A stretch of DNA of 10,775 nucleotides from Lachnospiraceae bacterium (GTDB lineage: Bacteria; Bacillota; Clostridia; Lachnospirales; Lachnospiraceae): positions 1-10,775 of the forward strand of contig JAGCSS010000203.1 in NCBI GenBank assembly GCA_017964055.1. Direction: 5' to 3'. Each line of letters opens with the position of its first letter. Position 1 is the first letter of the stretch. The notes beneath the pieces were generated by a model. It ran no database searches, had not been told where the DNA came from, and saw only the letters and a list, made by a program, of their open reading frames with translations. The position numbers were made by a program, and so were the translations under genes. Positions 1-7,279 of this stretch are shown piece after piece.

Positions 1-153
1 ATCCTTGATTCCCTGCGCGAGCTGAATCCGAGATTCATGAAAAAGCAGCCTCAGTTCTATGCATTTGCTGCGGCCGCTGTGCTGGGTATTTTATTCATCC
101 CCTGGCACATCTGCAGATACATCATCAAGCGCCGTCGCAAAAAGAATAATTGA
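1..153 (+). CDS. C-terminal tail of an unidentified membrane-anchored protein (5' end outside window)
   Basis: Frame 1 is open from the first base to a TGA at 151-153 and gives 50 residues. After a polar stretch (LRELNPRFMKKQPQFY) comes one hydrophobic segment of about 20 residues (FAAAAVLGILFIPWHICRYI), then a very basic end (KRRRKKNN). This is the pattern of a C-terminal membrane anchor with a short positively charged cytoplasmic tail, seen for example in some cell-wall carboxypeptidases and sortase-type proteins. Too little is present to name the family. It converges on engB: the two stop codons are separated by only 10 bp, and I see no terminator hairpin between them. Confidence 0.6.
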   Translation: MLDSLRELNPRFMKKQPQFYAFAAAAVLGILFIPWHICRYIIKRRRKKNN

Positions 154-163
154 GGCATCTTAT

Positions 164-802
164 TTATCCGTTAGATTCGGATGTATCCGGCACTTCAGCC
201 CCCATAGGCACTGCATCTGCCGGCGCTGTATATTTCTGTATCTCGGCCCAGATCTCATCGACACCCTGCTTGTTCAGAGCGGAGAACGGGATAATGACCG
301 CACCCTTCGCACCGAGAGTTTTGCGGATAAGGGCGGTCTGTTTCTGAACCTGCGAGCGCGTGATCTTGTCCAGCTTCGTTGCGATGATCACGGGCGTAAA
401 ACCGCTCTCGCATACCCAGTTGTACATATCTATGTCATTCCTGCCGGGCTCGTGGCGGATATCAATCAGCAGGAAAACGGCCTTCAGGGTCGGTGACTTC
501 TTCAGATACCGCTCGATCATCTTGCCCCACTTTTCCTTTGTGGTCTGTGAAACCTTTGCATAGCCGTAGCCGGGCAGATCCACGAGATACAGTTCCTTAT
601 TGACATTATAATAGTTTATCGTCTGCGTCTTGCCGGGCGTGGACGACGTCCTCGCGAGCGACTTACGGTTGATCAGCGCATTCAGCATCGAGGACTTCCC
701 AACATTCGACTTCCCGGCAAACGCCACCTCGGGCAGCTCATTGCGCGGCAGCGTACTCGTAATGCCGCACACCGTCTCCAACTCTACACTCTTAATAACC
801 AT
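164..802 (-). CDS. engB: Ribosome biogenesis GTP-binding protein EngB/YsxC
   Basis: A 212-residue GTPase of the TrmE-Era-EngA-EngB family, which acts in assembly of the large ribosomal subunit. The G motifs are all visible: G1 GKSNVGKS at residues 30-37, the switch region around TSSTPGKTQT (52-61), G3 DLPGYG at 75-80, G4 TKLDK at 142-146 and a G5-like SAL at 174-176. Length matches the family (about 200). The start was set at MVIKSVEL because it has an AGGAG six bases upstream and gives the normal N-terminus. The frame stays open back to 1042, but that extension is translated repeat DNA. The C-terminal 20 residues are acidic and variable. In relatives engB usually follows clpX-lon; here it follows clpX directly, after 249 bp. 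A terminator lies after clpX, so engB may have its own promoter, but I could not find a convincing one. Confidence 0.95.
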   Translation of the reverse strand: MVIKSVELETVCGITSTLPRNELPEVAFAGKSNVGKSSMLNALINRKSLARTSSTPGKTQTINYYNVNKELYLVDLPGYGYAKVSQTTKEKWGKMIERYLKKSPTLKAVFLLIDIRHEPGRNDIDMYNWVCESGFTPVIIATKLDKITRSQVQKQTALIRKTLGAKGAVIIPFSALNKQGVDEIWAEIQKYTAPADAVPMGAEVPDTSESNG

Positions 803-808
803 GCCGCT

Positions 809-813
809 CTCCT
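809..813 (-). promoter_or_regulatory. engB ribosome binding site, decides the start
   Basis: On the minus strand AGGAG lies six bases before the ATG at 802-800, within a purine-rich run (GGAAGAGAGGAGAGCGGC). This supports the 212-residue start over the in-frame ATG at 1042, which lies inside repeat sequence. Confidence 0.8.
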
Positions 814-860
814 CTCTTCCTGAATCCACATGATTAACGCAACCGCTATTTTCATATCTG

Positions 861-1035
861 AAAAGGGAAATTAACGGTTCGTCTGTCCCTTTTACCGGGT
901 CCAATGACATGGGGCGGTTCTTTTGCCCATTCTTTCCCGACATCCTGATTGCGCAGGCGCTGCAGAGAAAAGAACCGTCCCCTTGTTTTCTGTGTCTTTG
1001 CTGGAAAAAGAAGGGGACAGAAGAACCGTCCCCTT
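861..1035. repeat. Cluster of four REP-like repeat units in two orientations
   Basis: The clpX-engB spacer carries several versions of one motif, a GGGGAC arm, then GGTTCTTCT, then a GTCCCC arm. Best copy: 1011-1035 (minus strand), with a perfect 8-bp inverted repeat AAGGGGAC/GTCCCCTT and a 9-nt loop. A second minus-strand copy at about 966-985 keeps the AAGGGGACGGTTCTT half but has lost the matching arm. Two degenerate plus-strand copies lie at 861-893 (8-bp arms AAAAGGGA/TCCCTTTT enclosing GGTTCGTCTG) and 909-930 (ATGGG/CCCAT enclosing CGGTTCTTTTG). Positions 970-988 and 1021-1039 are a perfect 19-bp direct repeat. Two copies in each orientation resemble a BIME-type arrangement of REP elements. 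Similar GGGGACGGTTCT intergenic elements are, from memory, common in Clostridia; whether a REP-type transposase (RAYT) moves them is inference. Confidence 0.75.
1005..1035 (-). terminator. Rho-independent terminator of the tig-clpP-clpX operon, made from a REP-like repeat
   Basis: Reading leftward from the clpX stop, 16 bases later comes the stem AAGGGGAC, loop GGTTCTTCT, then GTCCCCTT, followed by C and five Ts (1009-1005). The 8-bp perfect stem and T tract meet the usual criteria for an intrinsic terminator. On the plus strand the same hairpin is followed by GTTTCACTAT, so it should work mainly leftward. Confidence 0.7.
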
Positions 1036-1051
1036 GTTTCACTATAGAAAT

Positions 1052-2359
1052 TTACGCGGTTGCGTCCGCCTTCTTCGAGTGTTTTGCCGACGCAGGTTTG
1101 CGCGCGCGTCCGCCCTCCGCGTATTCGATCACGGGAGGCTCGTCTCCGAGCGCCGCTTCCTTTGTCACTATGCACTTGGCGATAGTGTCGTCGGTAGGTA
1201 TCTCGAACATGATGTCCATCATGATCGCCTCACAGATCGAGCGCAGTCCGCGCGCTCCGGTCTTGCGCTCAAACGAGCGGTGAGCGATAACTTCGAGAGC
1301 CTCGTCGGTGAACTCGAGCTCTACGCCGTCCATCTCAAACAGCTTCTTGTACTGTTTTACCAGAGCGTTCTTGGGCTTTTTCAGGATGTCCACGAGAGCG
1401 CTCTCATCGAGCATGTCGAGTGCGACCGTGATAGGCGTTCTGCCGATAAACTCGGGGATCAGGCCGAACTTGATCAGATCCTCGGGAAGTACCTGACGGA
1501 ACAGGTCTCCGATATCCCTCTGCATCGGATCGTCGATCTCGGCGTTGAAGCCCATCGACTTCTTTCCGATACGGCCTTCAACGATCTTTTCGAGACCGTC
1601 AAACGCACCGCCGCAGATAAAGAGGATGTTCGTCGTATCGATCTGCAGGAACTCCTGATGGGGATGCTTACGTCCGCCCTGCGGAGGAACCGAAGCAACC
1701 GTGCCCTCAAGGATCTTAAGCAGAGCCTGCTGTACGCCCTCACCCGAAACATCACGGGTGATCGAAACATTCTCCGACTTGCGTGTGATCTTGTCTATCT
1801 CATCGATGTAGATGATGCCGTACTGTGCGCGCTCGATATCGTAATCGGCGGCCTGGATGATCTTAAGCAGGATATTCTCAACGTCCTCGCCGACATATCC
1901 GGCCTCGGTAAGCGTGGTCGCATCGGCGATGGCAAAGGGCACATTAAGGATCTTCGCGAGTGTCTGCGCAACATAGGTCTTACCCGAACCGGTAGGTCCC
2001 ATCATGAGGATGTTGCTCTTCTGGAGCTCAACATCGTCCATGGACTTCTCGCTCATGACTCTCTTGTAGTGGTTGTAAACCGCTACGGAAAGCACCCTCT
2101 TCGCTTCATCCTGTCCGATCACGTACTGGTCAAGGAACTCCTTGATCTGAATGGGCTTCAGGAGATTGATGTCGGCACCGCCCTGGCGAATGCCCTCCTC
2201 CTCAAACTCCTCGTCCACGATCTCGGCACAGAGCTCAACGCACTCATCGCAGATGTACACGTCATTGGGACCCGAAATGAGCTTTCGTACCTGTCCCTGT
2301 GACTTGCCGCAGAATGAGCAGCGTATAGGTGAATGTCTGTCGTCGTTCTTGTTTGCCAT
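1052..2359 (-). CDS. clpX: ATP-dependent Clp protease ATP-binding subunit ClpX
   Basis: A 435-residue AAA+ unfoldase that recognises, unfolds and threads substrates into the ClpP chamber in the cytoplasm. The N-terminal zinc-binding domain has C14, C17, C37 and C40. The AAA+ core shows Walker A GPTGSGKT (121-128), pore loop GYVG (154-157), Walker B ending IDE (185-187), the RKH pore loop (230-232), an arginine finger in EFIGRTP (R307) and sensor 2 in GARGLR (R370). The ClpP-docking loop, IGF in many species, reads MGF (269-271) here. Length is normal. The start ATG has AAGGA five bases upstream. It follows clpP by 66 bp in the same direction, so protease and unfoldase are probably made from one transcript started before tig. 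Downstream is a terminator-like repeat instead of the lon gene often found in relatives. Confidence 0.98.
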   Translation of the reverse strand: MANKNDDRHSPIRCSFCGKSQGQVRKLISGPNDVYICDECVELCAEIVDEEFEEEGIRQGGADINLLKPIQIKEFLDQYVIGQDEAKRVLSVAVYNHYKRVMSEKSMDDVELQKSNILMMGPTGSGKTYVAQTLAKILNVPFAIADATTLTEAGYVGEDVENILLKIIQAADYDIERAQYGIIYIDEIDKITRKSENVSITRDVSGEGVQQALLKILEGTVASVPPQGGRKHPHQEFLQIDTTNILFICGGAFDGLEKIVEGRIGKKSMGFNAEIDDPMQRDIGDLFRQVLPEDLIKFGLIPEFIGRTPITVALDMLDESALVDILKKPKNALVKQYKKLFEMDGVELEFTDEALEVIAHRSFERKTGARGLRSICEAIMMDIMFEIPTDDTIAKCIVTKEAALGDEPPVIEYAEGGRARKPASAKHSKKADATA

Positions 2360-2375
2360 TTTGATCCTTTCAATG

Positions 2376-2401
2376 TTCCCCGCGGGTCATCCCGCAGGAA
2401 A
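2376..2401 (-). other. Intergenic hairpin between clpP and clpX
   Basis: In the minus-strand RNA, GCGGG and CCCGC pair around an ATGA loop. The stem extends outward by six pairs, two of them G-U, to about 11 bp. No U-tract follows: the next bases lead to the clpX ribosome binding site. It is therefore unlikely to be a terminator. It could be an mRNA-stability or processing element that sets clpP to clpX ratio, which is inference. Confidence 0.45.
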
Positions 2402-2425
2402 AAAGTTACATTACGTCAGCAATGA

Positions 2426-3007
2426 TCATCTGTGCTCGATCACTCTGTCGATAAGACCGTACTCAAGAGCCTCCTGAGCGCTCATGTAGTTGTCGCGGTC
2501 GGTATCCTTCTCGATGACTTCGATAGGCTTGCCGGTGTTGGCCGCGAGCATCTCGTTCAGCTTTTTCTTGGTCTTTAAGATGTTCTCCGCCACGATCTGG
2601 ATCTCGGTTGCCTGACCTCTCGCGCCGCCCGAAGGCTGGTGGATCATGATCTCGGCATTCGGAAGGGCCATTCTCTTGCCCTTTGTGCCGCCCGCAAGGA
2701 GGAACGCTCCCATGCTGGCCGCCATACCGATGCAGATGGTCGAAACATCGCACTTGATGTACTGCATGGTATCGTAAATAGCCATACCTGCGGTAACCGA
2801 ACCGCCGGGGCTGTTGATGTAGAAATTGATGTCCTTATTGGGGTCCTCGGACTCCAGGAACAGCATCTGAGCCACGATAAGGCTCGCGGTCACGTCGTTA
2901 ACCTCCTCTGAAAGGAAAATGATGCGGTCCTTTAAAAGGCGGGAATAAATGTCGTAAGAACGCTCGCCGCGGCTGGTCTGTTCAATGACATAAGGGACTA
3001 AGCTCAT
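2426..3007 (-). CDS. clpP: ATP-dependent Clp protease proteolytic subunit ClpP
   Basis: A 193-residue serine peptidase that forms the tetradecameric degradation chamber served by ClpX and other Clp ATPases. The catalytic triad is S98 (in GMAASMGAF), H123 (in MIHQPSGG) and D172 (in DTDRDNYMS), the same numbering as in Bacillus subtilis ClpP. The oxyanion-region motif NSPGGSV is at 65-71. The start at 3007 is fixed by a near-perfect AGGAGGT six bases upstream and gives [10 protein letters not shown], the usual Firmicutes N-terminus. An ATG 33 bases further upstream is in frame but would add an atypical 11 residues. The gene lies 44 bp after tig and 66 bp before clpX, consistent with a single operon. 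I see no CtsR-type GGTCAAA heptamer pair close upstream. Confidence 0.98.
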   Translation of the reverse strand: MSLVPYVIEQTSRGERSYDIYSRLLKDRIIFLSEEVNDVTASLIVAQMLFLESEDPNKDINFYINSPGGSVTAGMAIYDTMQYIKCDVSTICIGMAASMGAFLLAGGTKGKRMALPNAEIMIHQPSGGARGQATEIQIVAENILKTKKKLNEMLAANTGKPIEVIEKDTDRDNYMSAQEALEYGLIDRVIEHR

Positions 3008-3013
3008 ATAAAT

Positions 3014-3020
3014 ACCTCCT
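3014..3020 (-). promoter_or_regulatory. clpP ribosome binding site, decides the start
   Basis: AGGAGGT on the minus strand, six bases before the ATG at 3007-3005. It lies inside the longer in-frame reading, which argues that translation starts here and not at 3040. Confidence 0.85.
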
Positions 3021-3051
3021 GTTTGTGAAATAAACCTCAATAGGCGGTCAA

Positions 3052-4338
3052 TTATTTCTCAACTGCGTTGGAAGCGATAAACTCTACAGCCTTCTCAACC
3101 TTGAGGTCCATAGCGATCTGCTTCTTCTCGTTCTCGCCGATCAGTTCTTTAACCTTGTCGAGCTCCATCTGGTACTGCTCGGCCATCTTCTTGTACTCGT
3201 TCTCGATATCCTCATCGGAAACCTCGATGTTCTCAGCCTTTGCAACGGCCTCGAGAACCAGTCTGGACTGGATCCTCTTTAATGCCTGGGGCTCCATCTG
3301 CTCAAGAAGCTTCTCTGCGGTAAGTCCGGTGAACTGGAAATACTGCTCGATCGAAAGACCCTGCATTCTGAGTCTCTGTGCGAAATCCTCAGCCATCTGA
3401 CGCTTCTGGGTATCTACCATGGCGTCCGGGATCTCCATCTTGGAATCTGCGATAACAGCCTCGATAGCTGCGTCCTCACGGGCTGCCTTAGCCTGCTTCT
3501 CCTTATCCTCGGTGAGCTTCTTCTTTAAGTCAGCCTTGTACTCATCGAGAGTCTCGAAATCCGTAACGTCCTTAACGAACTCGTCATCTGCCTCGGGAAG
3601 CTCCTTGGCCTTGATCGAGTTGATATGGCACTTGAAGAGTGCGGGCTTGCCTGCGAGCTCCTCTGCATGATACTCCTCGGGGAAGGTAACGTTAACGTCA
3701 ACATCCGCACCCGCCTCAGCGCCGACCAGCTGATCCTCGAAACCGGGGATGAACGAACCGGAACCGAGTACGAGATCGTAGCCCTGTGCAGCGCCGCCGT
3801 CAAAAGGCACGCCGTCAACGCTTCCGAGATAATCAAGATTAACGGTATCGCCGTTTGCTGCGGGACGATCCTCAACGTTGACCATGCGGGAATTCTTCTC
3901 GCGCTCCTTGTCGATCTCGGCGTTAACCTCTTCGTCGGTAACCTCAACCTCGAGCTTGTCAACCTCAACGCCCTTGTACTTGCCGAGCTCTACATCGGGC
4001 TTAACCGCTACCTTTGCGGTAAAGATGAAGCTCTTGCCCTTTTCGATCTGCTCAACGTCGATCTCGGGTCTCGAAACGATCTCAAGTCCCGACTCTTCAG
4101 CTGCCTTCGGATACTCTGCCTCGATAAGGTCATTGGCTGCGTCCTCGTAGAATACGCCTGCGCCGTATGCCTTTTCGATCAGCTGAAGGGGAGCCTTTCC
4201 CTTACGGAAACCGGGAAGAGCGATCCTGCCCTTGTTCTTCTGATACGATGCATTATAAGCCTTGGTGAAATCCTCGGCACTTACCTCTATAGTAAGCTTG
4301 TACATGTTTTTGCCCAGATCTTCTTTTGTGACACTCAT
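3052..4338 (-). CDS. tig: Trigger factor, ribosome-associated chaperone and prolyl isomerase
   Basis: A 428-residue trigger factor, the chaperone that meets nascent chains at the ribosome exit tunnel. The ribosome-binding signature GFRKGKAP is at residues 43-50. The FKBP-type prolyl isomerase domain covers roughly 155-245 ([11 protein letters not shown], then [17 protein letters not shown]). The remaining helical C-terminal region, rich in Lys and Glu, matches the substrate-holding arms. Length is typical. The start MSVTKEDLG has AGGAGG eight bases upstream. It is the first gene of the tig-clpP-clpX block, so folding and degradation functions are co-expressed. A sigma-A-type promoter and a leader hairpin lie upstream; no CtsR heptamers or CIRCE inverted repeat were seen there. 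Confidence 0.97.
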   Translation of the reverse strand: MSVTKEDLGKNMYKLTIEVSAEDFTKAYNASYQKNKGRIALPGFRKGKAPLQLIEKAYGAGVFYEDAANDLIEAEYPKAAEESGLEIVSRPEIDVEQIEKGKSFIFTAKVAVKPDVELGKYKGVEVDKLEVEVTDEEVNAEIDKEREKNSRMVNVEDRPAANGDTVNLDYLGSVDGVPFDGGAAQGYDLVLGSGSFIPGFEDQLVGAEAGADVDVNVTFPEEYHAEELAGKPALFKCHINSIKAKELPEADDEFVKDVTDFETLDEYKADLKKKLTEDKEKQAKAAREDAAIEAVIADSKMEIPDAMVDTQKRQMAEDFAQRLRMQGLSIEQYFQFTGLTAEKLLEQMEPQALKRIQSRLVLEAVAKAENIEVSDEDIENEYKKMAEQYQMELDKVKELIGENEKKQIAMDLKVEKAVEFIASNAVEK

Positions 4339-4366
4339 TATGTGTTCCTCCTAAAATATTCGTCCT

Positions 4367-4397
4367 TGGGGCTGCGCAAAAGGGCGCAGTATCCCCA
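4367..4397 (-). promoter_or_regulatory. Hairpin in the tig 5' leader
   Basis: In the minus-strand RNA, TGGGG + CTGCGC pairs with GCGCAG + CCCCA around a CCTTTT loop, with a 3-nt bulge (ATA) on one side: 11 base pairs in total. It would begin a few bases after the predicted transcription start near 4402 and end about 28 bases before the tig start codon. No U-tract follows directly, so it is more likely a 5' stabilising hairpin than an attenuator. It could also act as a weak barrier to readthrough from thiN. Confidence 0.5.
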
Positions 4398-4408
4398 TAA
4401 TCCACGTA

Positions 4409-4437
4409 ACTATATCATAATTGCGCGGGAAATTCAA
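4409..4437 (-). promoter_or_regulatory. Sigma-A-type promoter for tig-clpP-clpX
   Basis: On the minus strand, -35 TTGAAT (4437-4432), a 17-bp spacer and -10 TATAGT (4414-4409), with TG one base before the -10 (extended -10). Each hexamer has one or two mismatches to consensus. The start would be near 4402, giving a leader of about 64 bases. It lies in the 140-bp gap between thiN and tig. Confidence 0.65.
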
Positions 4438-4478
4438 GGGTTATTGCCCATCCCGTACCGTAAATATTTTATAAAGCC

Positions 4479-5108
4479 TTACGCTCCGGTCCTTCTGTCA
4501 CGCACCAGCAGCAGCCTGCCCCTTTTAACGCTCACGCGCGCGGTCTGCCCGGGCAGCGGCTCGTTGCTGACTCCCAACGGGAAATCGCAGGTGAGCTCCG
4601 CATCGGAAACACAGTACGCGGCCCCCGTGACAGTTATGCCCGCTGCCTCTCCCGAGATGTTCAGCAGTGAAAAATACTCGTAATCCCCGGTGATCTCCGC
4701 CGTATCAGACACGACCTCGAGCTCCGAAAAGTCATCGACGATCATGCCCTTTTTCCCGAGCGAATCGAGCATGTAGAGCAGCTGCACATTGCCGAGGGAA
4801 TGGTCGAAACGCTCTCCTATAACGCCGAGCAGGAGAAACTCCGAAAAACCGCGCCTTAAGCCTTCTTTTACAGCATACGCGGTATCGGTATCGTCCTTTA
4901 CATGAGGGAGCACTATGGTCGGTATCCGGGAGTTCGGGTTCTCGTACGAGTCGAAGTCCCCGACGATCAGATCCGGCTCGCGACCGAGAACCTCCGCATG
5001 GCGCAGGCCGCAGTCGCAGAAGATCAGAAAATCGTCATCCCTCAGATACTCTTTTATACAAGCCGGGGACGCGATATTCGCGCCCCCTATGATCACACAT
5101 CTGTTCAT
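4479..5108 (-). CDS. thiN: Thiamine pyrophosphokinase
   Basis: A 209-residue enzyme expected to convert thiamine and ATP to thiamine diphosphate and AMP in the cytoplasm. Family motifs seen: DCGL (32-35), PDLIVGDFDS (45-54), KDDTDT (71-76), GERFDHSLGN (98-107) and a C-terminal SNEPLPGQ stretch before a beta-rich end. The Asp-rich GDFDS and DDTD motifs are the expected metal and diphosphate-binding sites. The start chosen gives MNRCVIIGG, as in relatives, with GAAGGA seven bases upstream. An ATG five codons earlier (5123) also has an acceptable AGAAGG site and would overlap the preceding gene by 11 bases. With the chosen start the gap to the upstream lipoprotein stop is 4 bases, so the two are almost surely co-transcribed and probably translationally coupled. 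No terminator is evident after it; tig has its own promoter. Confidence 0.9.
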   Translation of the reverse strand: MNRCVIIGGANIASPACIKEYLRDDDFLIFCDCGLRHAEVLGREPDLIVGDFDSYENPNSRIPTIVLPHVKDDTDTAYAVKEGLRRGFSEFLLLGVIGERFDHSLGNVQLLYMLDSLGKKGMIVDDFSELEVVSDTAEITGDYEYFSLLNISGEAAGITVTGAAYCVSDAELTCDFPLGVSNEPLPGQTARVSVKRGRLLLVRDRRTGA

Positions 5109-5112
5109 AAGA

Positions 5113-7245
5113 TCATCCTTCATGGATCGCCTTCTGAGAATTCAGCTCATCGTCCGTCTCGCTTCCGCCCGAGCCGTACTGCTCGTCACGCTCACGCAGC
5201 TTCTTTTCCCACGAGGTCTCCTCGGGCCAGTTGCTGTCATCAAAAGCAGCCCTTATCTTCTCAAAGTAGAAATGCAGCTTTTCCCTGATATGAGGCGCTT
5301 CCATGTAGTCGCTGCCCCAGTCGTCGGGGTACATCAGATACTCGAAACTGCGCGCCTTGTCCTCGCCGGGGAAGGTCTGCGCATAGTCATCGACAAAGTA
5401 CGAGTTCTCGATATGGTCCTTTGAGAATATGTACTTCCAGACGGGCTTGCCATTATTGTAATCGTAATGGTAATCGAAGTCCGCAGGCTGGTACTCGAGC
5501 CATTCTTCGGCAAAGCTGCCTTCGAGCCTGCCTATGCTCTCGGCTTTCTCGATCTGCTTGTCGATCCAGTGCGATATCTCGTGGATGATGGTGCGCTCGA
5601 GCGAATATCTGTAGTTGACATCTATCGCCAGCGCCCTCTCGTAGCCGAAATTGGTCGCAACCGCTATCGCAGTGTCGATATCGTAATCGTAAACCTTGGT
5701 GAATCCGGCGCACAGATAAATTGCTACGGTCCTGGTATCGCCGAGCTTCATCTGCTCAAAGAAGTCGTCGGGATAATTCTTCAGTACCTCGTCGAGCACG
5801 TCTATGGTCTCGGAGATCGTTGCCCAGTCGGTGGATATCGTAAGCCTGTATCCGAAATCGTTGGCAAATACCTCACTGCCCAGATACATGGCAAAATTGT
5901 GCTTTTTCTCAAAATCACGGCGCTTTTTGTCGATCTCCTCAGGGATCTCGCTCGCCTTTTTGAAGATGTCCCCGGTATCATCGGCTTCATCGTTCAGGTA
6001 GTCCCAGGCATAGATATACATCTCGCCCTTCATCCTGTCGGAACAGTTGAGGTACAGTATGCCTTCCTCGGTGTCCGCTACCGTCGTGCCGGAGGGACCT
6101 TCCCCGGAGGCCACGGTATCAAACTGCGCGATGCGTTTGCCGGTCTCCATGTCGTAGCAGTTGTAGGTATAGTAGCGGTTCGATCCCGATGAGGTCGAGA
6201 ACTTGGTCAGAATGCGTTTGTTCTTCCAGTCGGGTGTGATCCAGTAGATCTCGGAAGACGACTCCACCGCCATACTCGCCGCAGGCTCACCGTAACCGCC
6301 GTCCTCATCCGGGATCAGCTCCGATACGGGGCATGTGTAATAATCTATCTGCGGATACAGCAGATCGGAGGCAATGATGCAGGCGCTGTCATCGGGTGCG
6401 GCATATACCCACGTTCCGCTGTCCATACCGCCCGGTCCCGAGACCGCAAGCTCTCCGGTACGTTTGTCGTACGTTAAAACATCCGATATCCCGTCATACT
6501 CGTCCCATGTATATATCGTCAGACGGTTATCGTCCTGCGTATCCTGGATATATCCCTCCCCGAGGCCGGAGCGTTTTATGGCTTCCGTACCCTCTCCGGC
6601 GGTGTAATCATATCTGATAAGGGCATCCTCATCCGGATCGATATACCAGAACGTTTTTCCGTCATCGTCAAAATCAAACGAAGTATATCCGTAAGGGATC
6701 GAAAAACCGTATAACTGCTCCAGCTCTCCGTTATAGATCTCGATCACCATGCTGGTGTTATCGTCGGAATAAACGCGGTGTTGAACAGCGAACAACTCGT
6801 CATTGATCGTATACATCGCGCTGTAGTACAGCATGTCGGGATATTCCAGATAATCGGCTTCACCGGTCGTGGTATCGATCGCGATCAGCCGGTCGCATCC
6901 GCCGTAAGTCGAAGGCATCAGTATAAGCTTTCCTCCGGCGAACGTCATCGGGCACTCGTTGTAATCCTTGGCCTCAAGTGTCTTAAGATATGCTCCGCTG
7001 TCTTCGGTCTTTTCGAAGACGTCACGAACCGTGGGTACAGGTGTCGGCGTAGGCTCCGGAGTAGGAGTGGGCGTCGGCTCGGGAGTCGGAGTGGGTACCG
7101 CCGTGGGCGTCGCGGTCGGTGCCTCGGTCACCGCCTGCGTCGGATCCGCAGGTATCGCCGGCTGTTCCTTCCGGCAGCCCGCAAAGGCCGCGATCATCGC
7201 GATCACGACAAGGAACAGAATATATAAACTGCTTTTTTTACGCAT
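5113..7245 (-). CDS. Predicted lipoprotein with Thr-Pro linker, propeller-like region and HExxH zincin-like domain
   Basis: I do not recognise a named family for this 710-residue protein. The N-terminus is a lipoprotein signal: basic MRKK, hydrophobic core, and a lipobox ending FAGC with Cys24 as lipid anchor. Phe at -3 is unusual but tolerated. Residues 44-72 are a Thr-Pro-Glu-Pro linker, as in wall-spanning surface proteins. Residues about 95-420 are beta-rich with recurring Asp-x-x-Thr-Gly turns (DTTTGEA, DKRTGEL, DMETGK), typical of PQQ/WD-like propeller blades. Residues about 440-670 are a mixed domain containing HEISHWID (H555, E556, H559), the zinc-binding signature of metallopeptidases. 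A downstream ED-ARSFEYLM stretch (627-638) may supply the third ligand. The tail is polar. AAGGGGG lies about ten bases before the ATG. It is the first gene before thiN. An extracellular metallopeptidase is inferred; activity is unproven. Confidence 0.8.
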   Translation of the reverse strand: MRKKSSLYILFLVVIAMIAAFAGCRKEQPAIPADPTQAVTEAPTATPTAVPTPTPEPTPTPTPEPTPTPVPTVRDVFEKTEDSGAYLKTLEAKDYNECPMTFAGGKLILMPSTYGGCDRLIAIDTTTGEADYLEYPDMLYYSAMYTINDELFAVQHRVYSDDNTSMVIEIYNGELEQLYGFSIPYGYTSFDFDDDGKTFWYIDPDEDALIRYDYTAGEGTEAIKRSGLGEGYIQDTQDDNRLTIYTWDEYDGISDVLTYDKRTGELAVSGPGGMDSGTWVYAAPDDSACIIASDLLYPQIDYYTCPVSELIPDEDGGYGEPAASMAVESSSEIYWITPDWKNKRILTKFSTSSGSNRYYTYNCYDMETGKRIAQFDTVASGEGPSGTTVADTEEGILYLNCSDRMKGEMYIYAWDYLNDEADDTGDIFKKASEIPEEIDKKRRDFEKKHNFAMYLGSEVFANDFGYRLTISTDWATISETIDVLDEVLKNYPDDFFEQMKLGDTRTVAIYLCAGFTKVYDYDIDTAIAVATNFGYERALAIDVNYRYSLERTIIHEISHWIDKQIEKAESIGRLEGSFAEEWLEYQPADFDYHYDYNNGKPVWKYIFSKDHIENSYFVDDYAQTFPGEDKARSFEYLMYPDDWGSDYMEAPHIREKLHFYFEKIRAAFDDSNWPEETSWEKKLRERDEQYGSGGSETDDELNSQKAIHEG
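5116..5121 (-). promoter_or_regulatory. thiN ribosome binding site overlapping the end of the lipoprotein gene
   Basis: GAAGGA on the minus strand, seven bases before the ATG at 5108. It touches the TGA stop (5115-5113) of the upstream gene, which suits coupled translation. It favours the 209-residue start, though the ATG at 5123 cannot be excluded. Confidence 0.55.
7030..7116 (-). repeat. Low-complexity Thr-Pro repeat inside the lipoprotein gene
   Basis: Codons 44-72 encode alternating Thr-Pro and Glu-Pro pairs (PTPTPEPTPTPTPEPTP). The DNA is made of short degenerate units (on the plus strand GGNGTNGG runs). Such tracts can gain or lose units by slippage. In the protein it should form a stiff extended stalk between the lipid anchor and the folded domains. 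Confidence 0.8.
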
Positions 7246-7279
7246 AAAAAATAAGCCCCCTTAAATCTTTTCATCTGAC

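Noticed and set aside
59..496. 145-codon plus-strand frame at the left end
   Set aside because: Overlaps both the membrane-protein tail in another frame and the end of engB; it has no coding support.
861..1039. CRISPR array
   Set aside because: Units are too few, degenerate, in both orientations and unevenly spaced; they fit REP-like repeats instead.
923..2302. 459-codon open frame on the plus strand
   Set aside because: It lies antisense to clpX and has no family features or good ribosome binding site; its length reflects the codon bias of clpX.
4339..4478. CtsR or CIRCE heat-shock operator before tig
   Set aside because: No GGTCAAA-type heptamer pair and no TTAGCACTC inverted repeat found in the gap.
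4438..4478. Terminator after thiN
   Set aside because: Only a weak GGG/CCC pairing around 4438-4450 and no T tract after it on the minus strand.
3625..4683. 352-codon open frame on the plus strand
   Set aside because: Antisense to tig and the end of thiN; composition is Leu-rich shadow sequence, and it would cross the tig promoter and leader.
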